From Oscillospiraceae bacterium (lineage in GTDB: Bacteria > Bacillota_A > Clostridia > Oscillospirales > Oscillospiraceae): a stretch of DNA of 10,059 nt. The notes below the pieces were generated by a model. The model saw only the letters and a program-made list of their open reading frames with translations, ran no database searches and was not told where the DNA came from. The position numbers and the translations under genes were made by a program. How positions within the stretch are numbered: the stretch's first letter is position 1; every line of letters begins with the position of its first letter. Location of the stretch: the NCBI GenBank assembly GCA_017411665.1, contig JAFQPT010000305.1, forward strand, positions 1-10,059, given 5' to 3'. Positions 1 through 6,415 of this stretch are shown piece by piece.

Positions 1-217
1 CGATGGCTTCCAGAGTGACCTTCAGGCCGTTGGTCTGCATATACTTCATAAACAGCAGTGCGTGGTCGCGTTCTTCCTGTGCCTGAATCATATAGTAATT
101 TGCATAGCCGTCCAGATCCAGCTCGTCGTAGTAGTTGGCCATATCCAGATACAGATATGCGCTGTAGAATTCTTTATTGATCTGATCGTTGAGCAGAGCA
201 GCGATTTTTTCGTTCAT
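1..217 (-). CDS. ftnA: Ferritin, N-terminal part (runs off the left edge)
   Basis: Only the first 72 residues are present; the gene continues leftward beyond base 1. The reading begins MNEKIAALLNDQINKEFYSA and shows the bacterial non-haem ferritin pattern. Glu16 lies in the first helix (NKEFYSAYLY), and a QEERDHA motif gives Glu49-x-x-His52 of the ferroxidase di-iron site. Family knowledge: such ferritins oxidise Fe(II) and store it as a mineral inside a 24-subunit cytoplasmic shell, limiting Fenton chemistry. The ATG at 215-217 is preceded by a good AAGGAG site (complement of 225-230). It lies downstream of the rubredoxin and rubrerythrin genes on the same strand, separated from the rubredoxin by a GC-rich hairpin, so it may have its own promoter or depend on readthrough. 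The C-terminal half cannot be judged. Confidence 0.9.
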   Translation of the reverse strand, partial: MNEKIAALLNDQINKEFYSAYLYLDMANYYDELDLDGYANYYMIQAQEERDHALLFMKYMQTNGLKVTLEAI

Positions 218-269
218 AGCGGGTCTCCTTTCCGAATTTATGAGAAGTATGTATTGTTAAGAGAAGGTT

Positions 270-290
270 GGGGGCAGGGATGCTGCCCCC
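270..290 (-). terminator. GC-rich hairpin after the rubredoxin gene
   Basis: A perfect 8-bp inverted repeat (GGGGGCAG / CTGCCCCC) with a 5-nt loop lies 60 bases beyond the rubredoxin stop on the minus strand. It is followed in that direction by a pyrimidine-rich but imperfect tract (AACCTTCTCTT). The stem is strong and the U-tract poor, so termination may be partial and allow some readthrough into the ferritin gene. Confidence 0.6.
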
Positions 291-349
291 GATTCCGGTA
301 GTGTTATATTGATCAGTCCCGTAACGGACGTGATTCCGATTTGTTGGTT

Positions 350-505
350 TTATGCGGGGCTGAAAGCATCCTTGCCCAGACCGCACCAGGGACATACGAA
401 ATCTTCTGGTACGTTTTCCCAAGAGGTGCCGGGTGCAATGCCGTGGTCTTCAGCGCCAACGGCGGGGTCGTATTCATAACCGCATACGCAGATGTATTTT
501 TCCAT
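350..505 (-). CDS. rd: Rubredoxin, 51 residues, with a shortened first Cys knuckle
   Basis: This small gene encodes [14 protein letters not shown]... to ...[15 protein letters not shown]. The family landmarks are clear: [23 protein letters not shown], and a second knuckle C38-P-W-C41-G. Rubredoxins hold one Fe(Cys)4 centre and pass single electrons in the cytoplasm, typically to rubrerythrin or flavo-di-iron peroxide and oxygen reductases, which fits the upstream rubrerythrin gene. The ATG at 503-505 has a GGAGG site about 6 bases upstream; the stop is TAA at 350-352. Odd: the first knuckle reads C6-V-C8-G, whereas the classic form is CxxCG, so one residue is missing between the first two iron ligands. 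The rest of the protein is intact and in frame, so it is not obviously a pseudogene. Confidence 0.92.
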   Translation of the reverse strand: MEKYICVCGYEYDPAVGAEDHGIAPGTSWENVPEDFVCPWCGLGKDAFSPA

Positions 506-657
506 AATGTAGCCTCCAATCAATTATTGTTTATAGGATACCCACTTTTGCGTGGGATTAGAATTTTATTTTGGGTATTGAGCCGTATCGAATCGGGCGG
601 CTGCGAAAGGATCACTGCTGAATCGTCGTACTCGAATTACCTGCCGAGGTACTCGGC
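506..657. other. Gap between rubrerythrin and rubredoxin: two hairpins, possible operator
   Basis: No gene is visible. Directly after the rubrerythrin stop lies a perfect 6-bp inverted repeat with a 3-nt loop (643-657, GCCGAG/CTCGGC) that lacks a U-tract. It could be a weak terminator or an mRNA 3' stabiliser. The heptamer GTACTCG occurs twice, once in this hairpin and once about 20 bases before it on the plus strand. A second hairpin (541-556, CCCAC/GTGGG, 6-nt loop) sits about 36 bases upstream of the rubredoxin ATG. Just inside it, at 522-533, is the 12-mer shared with the perR operator. I cannot name a convincing -35/-10 pair for the rubredoxin gene. Confidence 0.4.
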
Positions 658-1245
658 TTACTTAAAATATCTCTTGAGCAAACCCTCGAGTGCTCTACCG
701 TGGCGAGCTTCGTCGCGAGCCATTTCGTGTACGGTGTCGTGGATTGCGTCCAGACCGTTCTTCTTTGCGCAAGCTGCCAGAGCAACCTTGCCGTCGGTAG
801 CGCCGTATTCGCATTCTACACGCCATGCCAGATTTGCCTTGGTGTCGTTCTTCATCATGGGTTCCAGTTCTTCGCCCAGCAGTTCAGCGAACTTTGCTGC
901 GTGTTCAGCTTCTTCGTAAGCTGCCTTTTCCCAGTACAGGCCGATTTCGGGGTAGCCTTCGCGGTGAGCGATGCGAGCCATGCACAGGTACATGCCGACT
1001 TCGGAGCATTCGCCGTTGAAGTTTGCGAACAGCTGTTCACGGATGTATTCCTTATCTTCTGCGGAAATGTCGGGATTATTCTTTACAGTCTGCGCATAAA
1101 CACCATATTCATGCTCAGCAGCCAGAGTCATGGGGCCGACAACTTCTTCGAACTTGTTTGCGGGAACCTTGCATACGGGGCACTTTTCGGGTGCTGCTTC
1201 ACCTTCTGCGATGTAACCACATACGGTGCATTTCCATTTCTTCAT
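658..1245 (-). CDS. rbr: Reverse rubrerythrin (rubredoxin-first), peroxide reductase
   Basis: This 195-residue protein has an N-terminal rubredoxin-like domain (C6-T-V-C9 and C22-P-V-C25) followed by a ferritin-like di-iron four-helix bundle (about 40-195). Candidate iron ligands are Glu79, the E112-x-x-H115 motif in the [12 protein letters not shown] helix, Glu144 or Glu146 in WRVECEYG, and the E179-x-x-H182 motif in MARDEARHG. The domain order is the opposite of classical rubrerythrin. It matches the clostridial reverse rubrerythrins, which reduce hydrogen peroxide (and oxygen) to water with electrons from NADH through reductase and rubredoxin. The ATG is preceded by AGGAGG with 8-nt spacing. 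The gene begins only 53 bases after perR on the same strand with no terminator between, so co-transcription from the PerR-controlled promoter is likely. A hairpin follows its stop, then rubredoxin, its probable electron partner. Confidence 0.95.
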   Translation of the reverse strand: MKKWKCTVCGYIAEGEAAPEKCPVCKVPANKFEEVVGPMTLAAEHEYGVYAQTVKNNPDISAEDKEYIREQLFANFNGECSEVGMYLCMARIAHREGYPEIGLYWEKAAYEEAEHAAKFAELLGEELEPMMKNDTKANLAWRVECEYGATDGKVALAACAKKNGLDAIHDTVHEMARDEARHGRALEGLLKRYFK

Positions 1246-1298
1246 AGTAAAATCCTCCTAAATTCTGTTTTATACAATAATATTTTTTTATTTTCTCT

Positions 1299-1691
1299 TT
1301 ATGCACTCATGCACTGCTTGCACAAGCCGGTGAACTGTACGCCGTAAGGATCGATGCTTACCGCGTATTCCGCTTCGGTGTCACGGCACTGTGCGTCCAG
1401 TCCGTGCTCCAGCTCGATATCCACCACACATCCGCAGCCTCTGCACATCAGATGGGCGTGGGGGTGGTGGCAGGAATCGAAGCGTTCCTTGCCGTCCAGT
1501 GTGCCGACGACCACCGCATCGCCCTGTGCTACCATTTCCTTCAGATTGCGGTAGACTGTCGCAAGACTCAGGTCGGGGTATTCGGGCTTCAGCTGCTGGT
1601 ACAGCCATTCTGCACTGGGATGCTCATGAGTGGCGGCCAGTGCGTTGTAGATGGCTTCTCTTTTTTTGCTGTATCGCTTTTGAACTGCCAT
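1299..1691 (-). CDS. perR: PerR, peroxide-sensing Fur-family repressor
   Basis: This 130-residue Fur-family protein has an N-terminal winged helix (YSKKREAIYNAL... LSLATVYRNLKEM, about 7-60) and a C-terminal dimerisation/metal domain. Every PerR metal-site residue is present at the spacing of Bacillus subtilis PerR: regulatory site His24, Asp72, His78, His80 and Asp91, and structural zinc site Cys83, Cys86, Cys124 and Cys127. Asp91 (in CVVDIE) is a PerR hallmark, because Fur proteins have Glu there. In the family, Fe(II)-loaded PerR represses peroxide-defence genes and is inactivated when peroxide oxidises the regulatory histidines. The ATG has GGAGG with 7-nt spacing. The gene heads a minus-strand group with rubrerythrin, rubredoxin and ferritin, which are typical PerR targets. 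A PerR-like box in its leader suggests autoregulation. Confidence 0.93.
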   Translation of the reverse strand: MAVQKRYSKKREAIYNALAATHEHPSAEWLYQQLKPEYPDLSLATVYRNLKEMVAQGDAVVVGTLDGKERFDSCHHPHAHLMCRGCGCVVDIELEHGLDAQCRDTEAEYAVSIDPYGVQFTGLCKQCMSA

Positions 1692-1707
1692 TCATTTGCC
1701 TCCTTAT

Positions 1708-1722
1708 TGATAATAATTATTG
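1708..1722 (-). promoter_or_regulatory. PerR box in the perR leader
   Basis: On the minus strand the sequence CAATAAT-T-ATTATCA matches the known 7-1-7 PerR consensus TTATAAT-N-ATTATAA at 11 of 14 positions. Its core ATAAT-T-ATTAT is a perfect palindrome. It starts about a dozen bases downstream of the -10 and ends just before the perR ribosome binding site, so a bound repressor would block initiation or early elongation. Confidence 0.75.
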
Positions 1723-1733
1723 TTTACATCTAG

Positions 1734-1762
1734 AATATAGCATACGAAAAGCGGTTTGTAAA
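1734..1762 (-). promoter_or_regulatory. perR promoter (-35 TTTACA, -10 TATATT)
   Basis: Reading the minus strand, TTTACA (complement of 1757-1762) and TATATT (complement of 1734-1739) are separated by exactly 17 bases, a near-consensus housekeeping sigma promoter. The predicted start is near 1727, immediately before the PerR box. It probably drives perR and rubrerythrin together. Confidence 0.75.
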
Positions 1763-1812
1763 GAGGAAATTTTGATTTTTCGAAAAAATTTTGAGGAGAG
1801 AAGCGGAAGTTG

Positions 1813-1840
1813 TTGAAAAAAGAAGAATGCGTGATAGAAT
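1813..1840 (+). promoter_or_regulatory. Promoter of the EamA permease gene (TTGAAA, extended -10)
   Basis: TTGAAA (1813-1818) is followed after 16 bases by TAGAAT (1835-1840), with an upstream TG (1832-1833) giving an extended -10. The same architecture, including the 11-mer GTGATAGAATA, recurs before the serine hydrolase gene. A 12-bp AT-rich palindrome, TATTTATAAATA (1865-1876), lies in the leader. Confidence 0.6.
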
Positions 1841-1885
1841 AGCAGAGCGAAAAGACAGCTTACATATTTATAAATAGAAAGACTG

Positions 1886-2824
1886 GTGTTTGCTTTGAAC
1901 ACGGAATTCAAACCGAATGCATTTCGCGGGATGGTCTGCACTCTGCTGGGGGGCTGCTTCTGGGGCTTCTCGGGAAACTGCGGACAATACCTGTTTAATA
2001 TTCATAATGTAGACCCGCAGTGGCTGACGGTGGTGCGTATGATTACCGCAGGTCTCATCATCGTGATGATTACCCTTGTGCGCCGGCCCGATGCGGTGAA
2101 GGAATGCTTTACCACACCCAAGGACGCACTGACGCTCATTGCCTACGGGGTATTTGGTCTGCTGCTGAGCCAGTACACCTATCTGGAGGCGATCAATGCC
2201 ACCAATGCAGGTACCGCTACGGTGCTGCAGTATATCGGGCCTGTTCTGGTCATGGTGCTGGTGTGCGTCACGGCAAAGCGTTTGCCGAAGCTCCATGAGG
2301 CCATCTCCATTGTGCTGGTGGTCATCGGCACGTTCCTGCTGGCAACCCACGGGAATATCCACACCATGGTCATCAATCCCGCAGGTCTGTTTTGGGGCTT
2401 GTTTGCGGCCTGCACGCTGGTGCTGTACACCATGCTGCCCAAGAAAATCGCTCCGAAATACGGTGCGTTCATGACTACGGGCTTCGGTACGCTCATCGGC
2501 GGCTTGACCTTTTTTGCGGTGATTCGCCCGTGGCCGATGCTGATACAGCTGCCTGTAACTGCATGGCTGGCTGTGGCGGGAATGATTTTCCTCGGCACTG
2601 TGGCAGCCTATCCCATGTATCTGCAGGGGGTCAACGATTTGGGCCCCGTGAAGGCCAGCATGCTGGCAAGCATTGAACCTGTCAGTGCGGCGGTCATCAG
2701 TGCGGTGTGGCTGGGCAGTGAATTTGCACCGCAGGATTTTGTGGGCTTTGCCTGCATTCTGGCAACGGTGTTCCTGCTGGCCAAACCCGACAAGGGGACA
2801 GATGCCCACGATGAGCAGACATGA
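1886..2824 (+). CDS. EamA/DMT-superfamily membrane permease
   Basis: This roughly 312-residue, highly hydrophobic protein has about ten predicted membrane helices in two five-helix halves. Family-typical segments are GGCFWGFSG in helix 1, LSQYTYLEAINATNAGTATV near the middle of the first half, and YLQGVNDLGPVKASMLASIEP in the second half. The last two are the recurring 'gatekeeper' regions of EamA/RhaT-like transporters. It sits in the cytoplasmic membrane and probably exports or imports a small metabolite; family members handle amino acids, sugars, nucleosides and drugs, and the sequence does not say which. The start is uncertain: GTG 1886 follows only a weak AGAAAG, and TTG 1895 in the same frame (MNTEFKPN...) is an alternative. 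It diverges from perR, stands alone between its own promoter and the next gene's promoter, and its end is intact. Confidence 0.88.
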   Translation: MFALNTEFKPNAFRGMVCTLLGGCFWGFSGNCGQYLFNIHNVDPQWLTVVRMITAGLIIVMITLVRRPDAVKECFTTPKDALTLIAYGVFGLLLSQYTYLEAINATNAGTATVLQYIGPVLVMVLVCVTAKRLPKLHEAISIVLVVIGTFLLATHGNIHTMVINPAGLFWGLFAACTLVLYTMLPKKIAPKYGAFMTTGFGTLIGGLTFFAVIRPWPMLIQLPVTAWLAVAGMIFLGTVAAYPMYLQGVNDLGPVKASMLASIEPVSAAVISAVWLGSEFAPQDFVGFACILATVFLLAKPDKGTDAHDEQT

Positions 2825-2887
2825 GGCAAAATGCTGAAAAATCGGAAGGAAATTGCAGGAAAATCACGAAAAAAAGGAACCTTTTCC

Positions 2888-2915
2888 TTGAAATTGTGTC
2901 ATATTGTGATAGAAT
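2888..2915 (+). promoter_or_regulatory. Promoter of the envelope locus (TTGAAA, extended -10)
   Basis: TTGAAA (2888-2893), a 16-base spacer ending in TGTGA, and TAGAAT (2910-2915) form an extended -10 promoter laid out like the EamA promoter. It stands 34 bases before the ATG of the serine hydrolase gene. A weak hairpin (AAGGAA/TTCCTT) just upstream overlaps the -35 and might serve as the end of the EamA transcript. Confidence 0.65.
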
Positions 2916-2934
2916 AAAAATGTTACATTTTTAT
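2914..2934. promoter_or_regulatory. Perfect 21-bp palindrome over the transcription start, probable operator
   Basis: Half-sites ATAAAAATGT (2914-2923) and ACATTTTTAT (2925-2934) are exact reverse complements around a single central T. The left arm overlaps the last two bases of the -10, and the whole covers the expected transcription start. This is the position of a repressor operator. An mRNA hairpin is also possible but would be AU-rich and weak. The regulator is not identifiable from this window, and the motif does not match the PerR box. Confidence 0.55.
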
Positions 2935-2948
2935 AGGACGGATTGGCT

Positions 2949-4634
2949 ATGAAATACATAAAAAGAGTATTGAGTCTGGTTTTGGCGATGTGCACGGCAG
3001 CATCTCTGGTCATTACGGCTCATGCAGAAACAACCACACAGATTGCAATCGACGATTCCCGCTTTGAAGGCAAGACCTGGGAAGAAGTGGTTGCACAGTA
3101 TATGGAAGAGCACGATTTGGTAGATACCAAGATTGCTCTGGGCTATAAGAATCTGGTCACCGGTGAAGAGCACTACATCAACGCCGATGAGTACAAGACT
3201 GCTGCCAGCTTGTACAAGGTTCCTCTGAACATGGTCTACACCGAACGCATCTCCAAGGGCGAAATGACCTTTGATGACAAGGTACGCGGTGTGGAATACT
3301 CCAGACTGATTGCAGGCTCCATCGTGCAGTCCAACAATGAATTCTCCGACTATCTGCGCAGCGGTCTGGGCGGCTACCCCACCTACCGCAGATACTTCTG
3401 CGAGTACATGGGCGAAAACGCTGACGAAGTAAGCTACAAGTTCTACGAGAACAACTACTTTACTCCCCGTCAGATGATTACCTGTCTGGATACCCTGTAT
3501 CAGGGCGGCGATGCACGCTTCCCCAAGGTCATTGACTACATGAAGCAGGCTGAGCCCAACAACTACTTCAACGCATTCAGTCAGGACTATGTGGTGGCAC
3601 ATAAGTACGGCTATCTGGAAACCGGCAACACCCTGCAGATCAACGACTGCGCAATCGTGTACACCGATGACCCCATTGCCATTGTTATGTTCACCAACGG
3701 CATCAAGAGACCCTACACCTGTCTGGCAAACTACTGCACGCTGATGGCGGAGTACACCCAGTACCACACTGCCATCCGCATTGAAGAGGAAGAACGTCTG
3801 GCTGCGGAAGAAGCAGCCCGTCTGGCAGAGGAACAGGCCATTGCACAGCTGGACCAGCTGCAGCAGGAACGTGAAGAAGCGGCGGCCAAGTGGACTCTGG
3901 CAGGCATGCTGAATGATGCAGACATGCGTCTGGCACTGATTTTGTGCGCAGCGGTCGTGGTACTGTGCGCGCTGCTGGTGCTGATTGCGATGATTGCGGC
4001 CATCCGCAAGAAGGTGAAGTTCGTTTCCGCCATTGTGACCGTTGTGCTGTTCGGCACAGCGATGCTGGTTGCCATCATGGGCCCCAAGCTGGGGACCGTG
4101 GTCAATGCACCCACCGGCGATCCCCAGGAAACCGTTACTGCGTTCTTCGATGCACTCAGTGCAGGGGATTATGAAGCAGCCTACACCTATCTGGATTACT
4201 ACAGCGGTCTGGGTCTGGAAAACGAACCCGAAGACGAGGTGACCCGTCAGGTATTCGATGCACTGAAGGCATCCTACTCCTACCGCCTGTACGGTGACTG
4301 CGTGCTGGACGGTCTGACCGCAAAGCAGCAGGTACTGCTGGACCATCTGGATGTTCAGCGCATGATGGAAAAGCTGGGCGACAAGACCCACCACAATCTG
4401 GAGATTATGGTGCAGAACAGCCCCACCAGCTCCATTTACGATGAAAACAATCAGTTCCGCCCCGAGGCAACTCAGAAGGCATACACTGCGGCTGTGAACG
4501 AGCTGCTGGAAAAGCCCGAGCTGTACCGCACCACCACCGGCATGGAACTGGTACTGGTTTACACCAGCGACGGCTGGCGTATTCAGGCGGATGACGCTCT
4601 GCTGCACGCACTGTGCGGCGGCACCGCATACTGA
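2949..4634 (+). CDS. Secreted serine hydrolase with membrane hairpin and NTF2-like domain
   Basis: The protein has 561 residues. Residues 1-26 form a signal peptide (KRVLSLVLAM...ITAHA) with no clear lipobox. Residues about 35-275 are a class-A-beta-lactamase-like serine hydrolase: nucleophile motif S87-L-Y-K90, S128-N-N130, and K219-Y-G221 in place of KTG. I see no clear Glu166-type deacylation motif, so an active beta-lactamase is unlikely. A charged Glu/Ala-rich coiled coil spans about 276-315. Two membrane helices (about 327-351 and 357-377) flank a short basic RKKVK loop that should be cytoplasmic. The tail (about 390-555, starting PQETVTAFFDALSAGDYEAA) resembles NTF2-like/DUF4878 domains and would lie outside. 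ATG 2949 is chosen over TTG 2943 because the AGGA site is better spaced. It is the first gene of the envelope locus, 17 bases before the next. It may bind or cut peptidoglycan-type peptides; this is not proven. Confidence 0.82.
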   Translation: MKYIKRVLSLVLAMCTAASLVITAHAETTTQIAIDDSRFEGKTWEEVVAQYMEEHDLVDTKIALGYKNLVTGEEHYINADEYKTAASLYKVPLNMVYTERISKGEMTFDDKVRGVEYSRLIAGSIVQSNNEFSDYLRSGLGGYPTYRRYFCEYMGENADEVSYKFYENNYFTPRQMITCLDTLYQGGDARFPKVIDYMKQAEPNNYFNAFSQDYVVAHKYGYLETGNTLQINDCAIVYTDDPIAIVMFTNGIKRPYTCLANYCTLMAEYTQYHTAIRIEEEERLAAEEAARLAEEQAIAQLDQLQQEREEAAAKWTLAGMLNDADMRLALILCAAVVVLCALLVLIAMIAAIRKKVKFVSAIVTVVLFGTAMLVAIMGPKLGTVVNAPTGDPQETVTAFFDALSAGDYEAAYTYLDYYSGLGLENEPEDEVTRQVFDALKASYSYRLYGDCVLDGLTAKQQVLLDHLDVQRMMEKLGDKTHHNLEIMVQNSPTSSIYDENNQFRPEATQKAYTAAVNELLEKPELYRTTTGMELVLVYTSDGWRIQADDALLHALCGGTAY

Positions 4635-4651
4635 TGAAAGGAGGAACTCCC

Positions 4652-6415
4652 GTGAACAATGTGAATCATCAGGAAACCGAACTGGACAGCATTCTCAAGG
4701 AAGCAGCCTCTTTTGATGACTTTGCTGAGACCCCTGTCAGTCAGGCACCCGAAAAGCCTCGTCAGACAGTGAAAAAGCCTGCGGAAAAGCCCGCAGTCAA
4801 GAAGCCTGCGGTGAAGAAGCCCGCAGCAAAGCCGGCTTCCGAAAAGCCCGAACGCGGCATCCCTCCCGAACAGAGAATTCTGGCAGGCATCAAGGCCAAT
4901 GCAGCCAGAAAGGCAGAGGAAAAGCAGGCGATGGAAGAACAGCAGGCGATTGCGGCTCAGAGAGCTGCACTGGCAGCCAAGGACGGCACCGCACCTGCTG
5001 CCGAAACCGCTGCACCCGCACCTGCCAAGAAGGCCGCAATCAAAAAGCCTGTCATCAAGAAGCCTGCAGTGAAAAAGCCTGCAGCACCCGCACCGGTCGA
5101 ACAGACGGTTGCTGCTGCGGAAGAACAGGCAAAGCAGCCTGCAGCACCTGCTGCGGTACCCGCTGCCGCGAAAGCAGCTGCCGAGCAGCCTCGCAAGACT
5201 CCCGCACCTAAGAAGGAGCTGAAGCTGCCTAAGCTGCCCAAAATCGAAAAGAAGGCAAAGGGCCCCAAGGCACCCAAGGAACCCAAGCCCATGCGCGACC
5301 TGCCCAAGAGCCTGACCGCTCTGCTGGTTGCGGTATCCATGGTCTGCATGCTGTGGGTGGGGCTGACTGTCCATCCCGATACCGGCACCGCAACTGCCGC
5401 AGCCGGCCGGAAGAATCTGGACATGGCAGAAAAGCTGAACATCTACATGAACAACGCATCTGCCGATGCGCTGTCCAATCTGACCTACATCAAGAAGCTG
5501 TACACCATTCCCGAAAGTGACGTTGTCGCACCCAAGCCTCAGGCACAGTTCGGCAGCACCTATGACCCTGCGGAAGTACAGGCAGTGGTGGAACAGGCAA
5601 CCGAGCTGCTGGACGGTCAGACACTGGCATGGAACCCCGGTATCCAGTTCTGGGACGGCGAACCCATCCAGTACTACTACGATGAAACCATCCTTGCCAT
5701 TACCTGGAAGGAAATCATCAATAACAACATGGTCACCTTCGGCGAGGTCAAGGTGGCACACGGCAGCCAGCTGCGCCGTGCTCTGGCAGGCAACAGCTAC
5801 GGCTCTTCTGTGGAAGAATATCCCACCAACATGGCCTCCAACGTCAATGCGGTTCTGGCCATCAACGGCGACTTCTACAACTTCCGAGATCTGGGCATCA
5901 CCGTATACCAGCGCGAAATGTACCGCCATGCACCTGCCAAGGTGGATACCGCGTACTTCACTGCTGACGGCGATATGATTTTCTCCAAGCGCGGTGAGCT
6001 GATGGGCGCAGACGAAGCAAAGCAGTTCATTGCGGACAACAACGTCATCTTCTCTGCTGCGTTCGGCCCTGTCATGGTAGAAAACGGGGAAAAGGTCACC
6101 AACACCAAGTACCCCATCGGCGAAATCGACAAGAAGTACTCCCGTGCATGTATCGGCCAGCGTGACGACCTGCACTACATCCTCATGACCGTCAACTACG
6201 AAGGTCCCTGCCAGTACACCTGTACTCTGGCACAGGCAACCGAGTACATTTTCTCCAAGGGCGTTGAAAAGGCATACGCACTGGATGGCGGTCAGACATC
6301 TTCCATGGTATTCAACGGCGAACTGGTCAACCGTGTTGACTGGGGCAACGAACGTACCATGTCCGACATTATCTACTTTGCATCCGCAGTTCCCGAAGGA
6401 GGTGCCGCCGAATGA
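4652..6415 (+). CDS. Membrane-anchored phosphodiester glycosidase (NAGPA family), copy A
   Basis: The protein has 587 residues. The GTG at 4652 is chosen because AAGGAGG (4638-4643) stands 7-8 bases before it; an upstream in-frame ATG (4613) lies inside the previous gene. Residues 1-215 are cytoplasmic, low-complexity and very rich in Lys, Pro and Ala, with repeated VKKPA units (about 40-62 and 130-145) and a charged helical stretch (75-110). One membrane helix follows (about 218-240), then an extracellular linker and a phosphodiester glycosidase domain (about 340-580). Landmarks are AINGDFYNFR (403-412), FGPVMVENGE (471-480), SRACIG (497-502) and LDGGQTSSMVFNGEL (544-558). The family includes the enzyme that removes GlcNAc from GlcNAc-phospho-mannose; bacterial members are tied to exopolysaccharide or cell-wall glycans. 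It is translationally coupled to the next gene by an ATGA overlap. Substrate unknown. Confidence 0.85.
   Translation: MNNVNHQETELDSILKEAASFDDFAETPVSQAPEKPRQTVKKPAEKPAVKKPAVKKPAAKPASEKPERGIPPEQRILAGIKANAARKAEEKQAMEEQQAIAAQRAALAAKDGTAPAAETAAPAPAKKAAIKKPVIKKPAVKKPAAPAPVEQTVAAAEEQAKQPAAPAAVPAAAKAAAEQPRKTPAPKKELKLPKLPKIEKKAKGPKAPKEPKPMRDLPKSLTALLVAVSMVCMLWVGLTVHPDTGTATAAAGRKNLDMAEKLNIYMNNASADALSNLTYIKKLYTIPESDVVAPKPQAQFGSTYDPAEVQAVVEQATELLDGQTLAWNPGIQFWDGEPIQYYYDETILAITWKEIINNNMVTFGEVKVAHGSQLRRALAGNSYGSSVEEYPTNMASNVNAVLAINGDFYNFRDLGITVYQREMYRHAPAKVDTAYFTADGDMIFSKRGELMGADEAKQFIADNNVIFSAAFGPVMVENGEKVTNTKYPIGEIDKKYSRACIGQRDDLHYILMTVNYEGPCQYTCTLAQATEYIFSKGVEKAYALDGGQTSSMVFNGELVNRVDWGNERTMSDIIYFASAVPEGGAAE

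Noticed and set aside
313..519. A 68-codon minus-strand frame over the rubredoxin
   Set aside because: It is out of frame with the 51-residue rubredoxin, which has the cysteine motifs, a proper Shine-Dalgarno site and a stop at 350-352.
341..1347. Plus-strand frames opposite rubredoxin, rubrerythrin and perR
   Set aside because: They lie over well-recognised minus-strand genes and have no family features.
1868..2809. A 313-codon minus-strand frame opposite the EamA gene
   Set aside because: Very rich in His, Gln and Cys, without hydrophobic segments or motifs; the plus-strand frame is a clear permease.
2949..4634. Antibiotic-resistance beta-lactamase
   Set aside because: SxxK, SxN and KxG are present, but I find no Glu166-like deacylation motif. 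The protein is tethered with extra domains and sits in an envelope locus, so a resistance role is not supported.
4767..5090. CRISPR-like or satellite repeats
   Set aside because: The repeats are short, uneven and in frame, encoding Lys-Lys-Pro-Ala units within a protein tail; there are no constant repeats or unique spacers.
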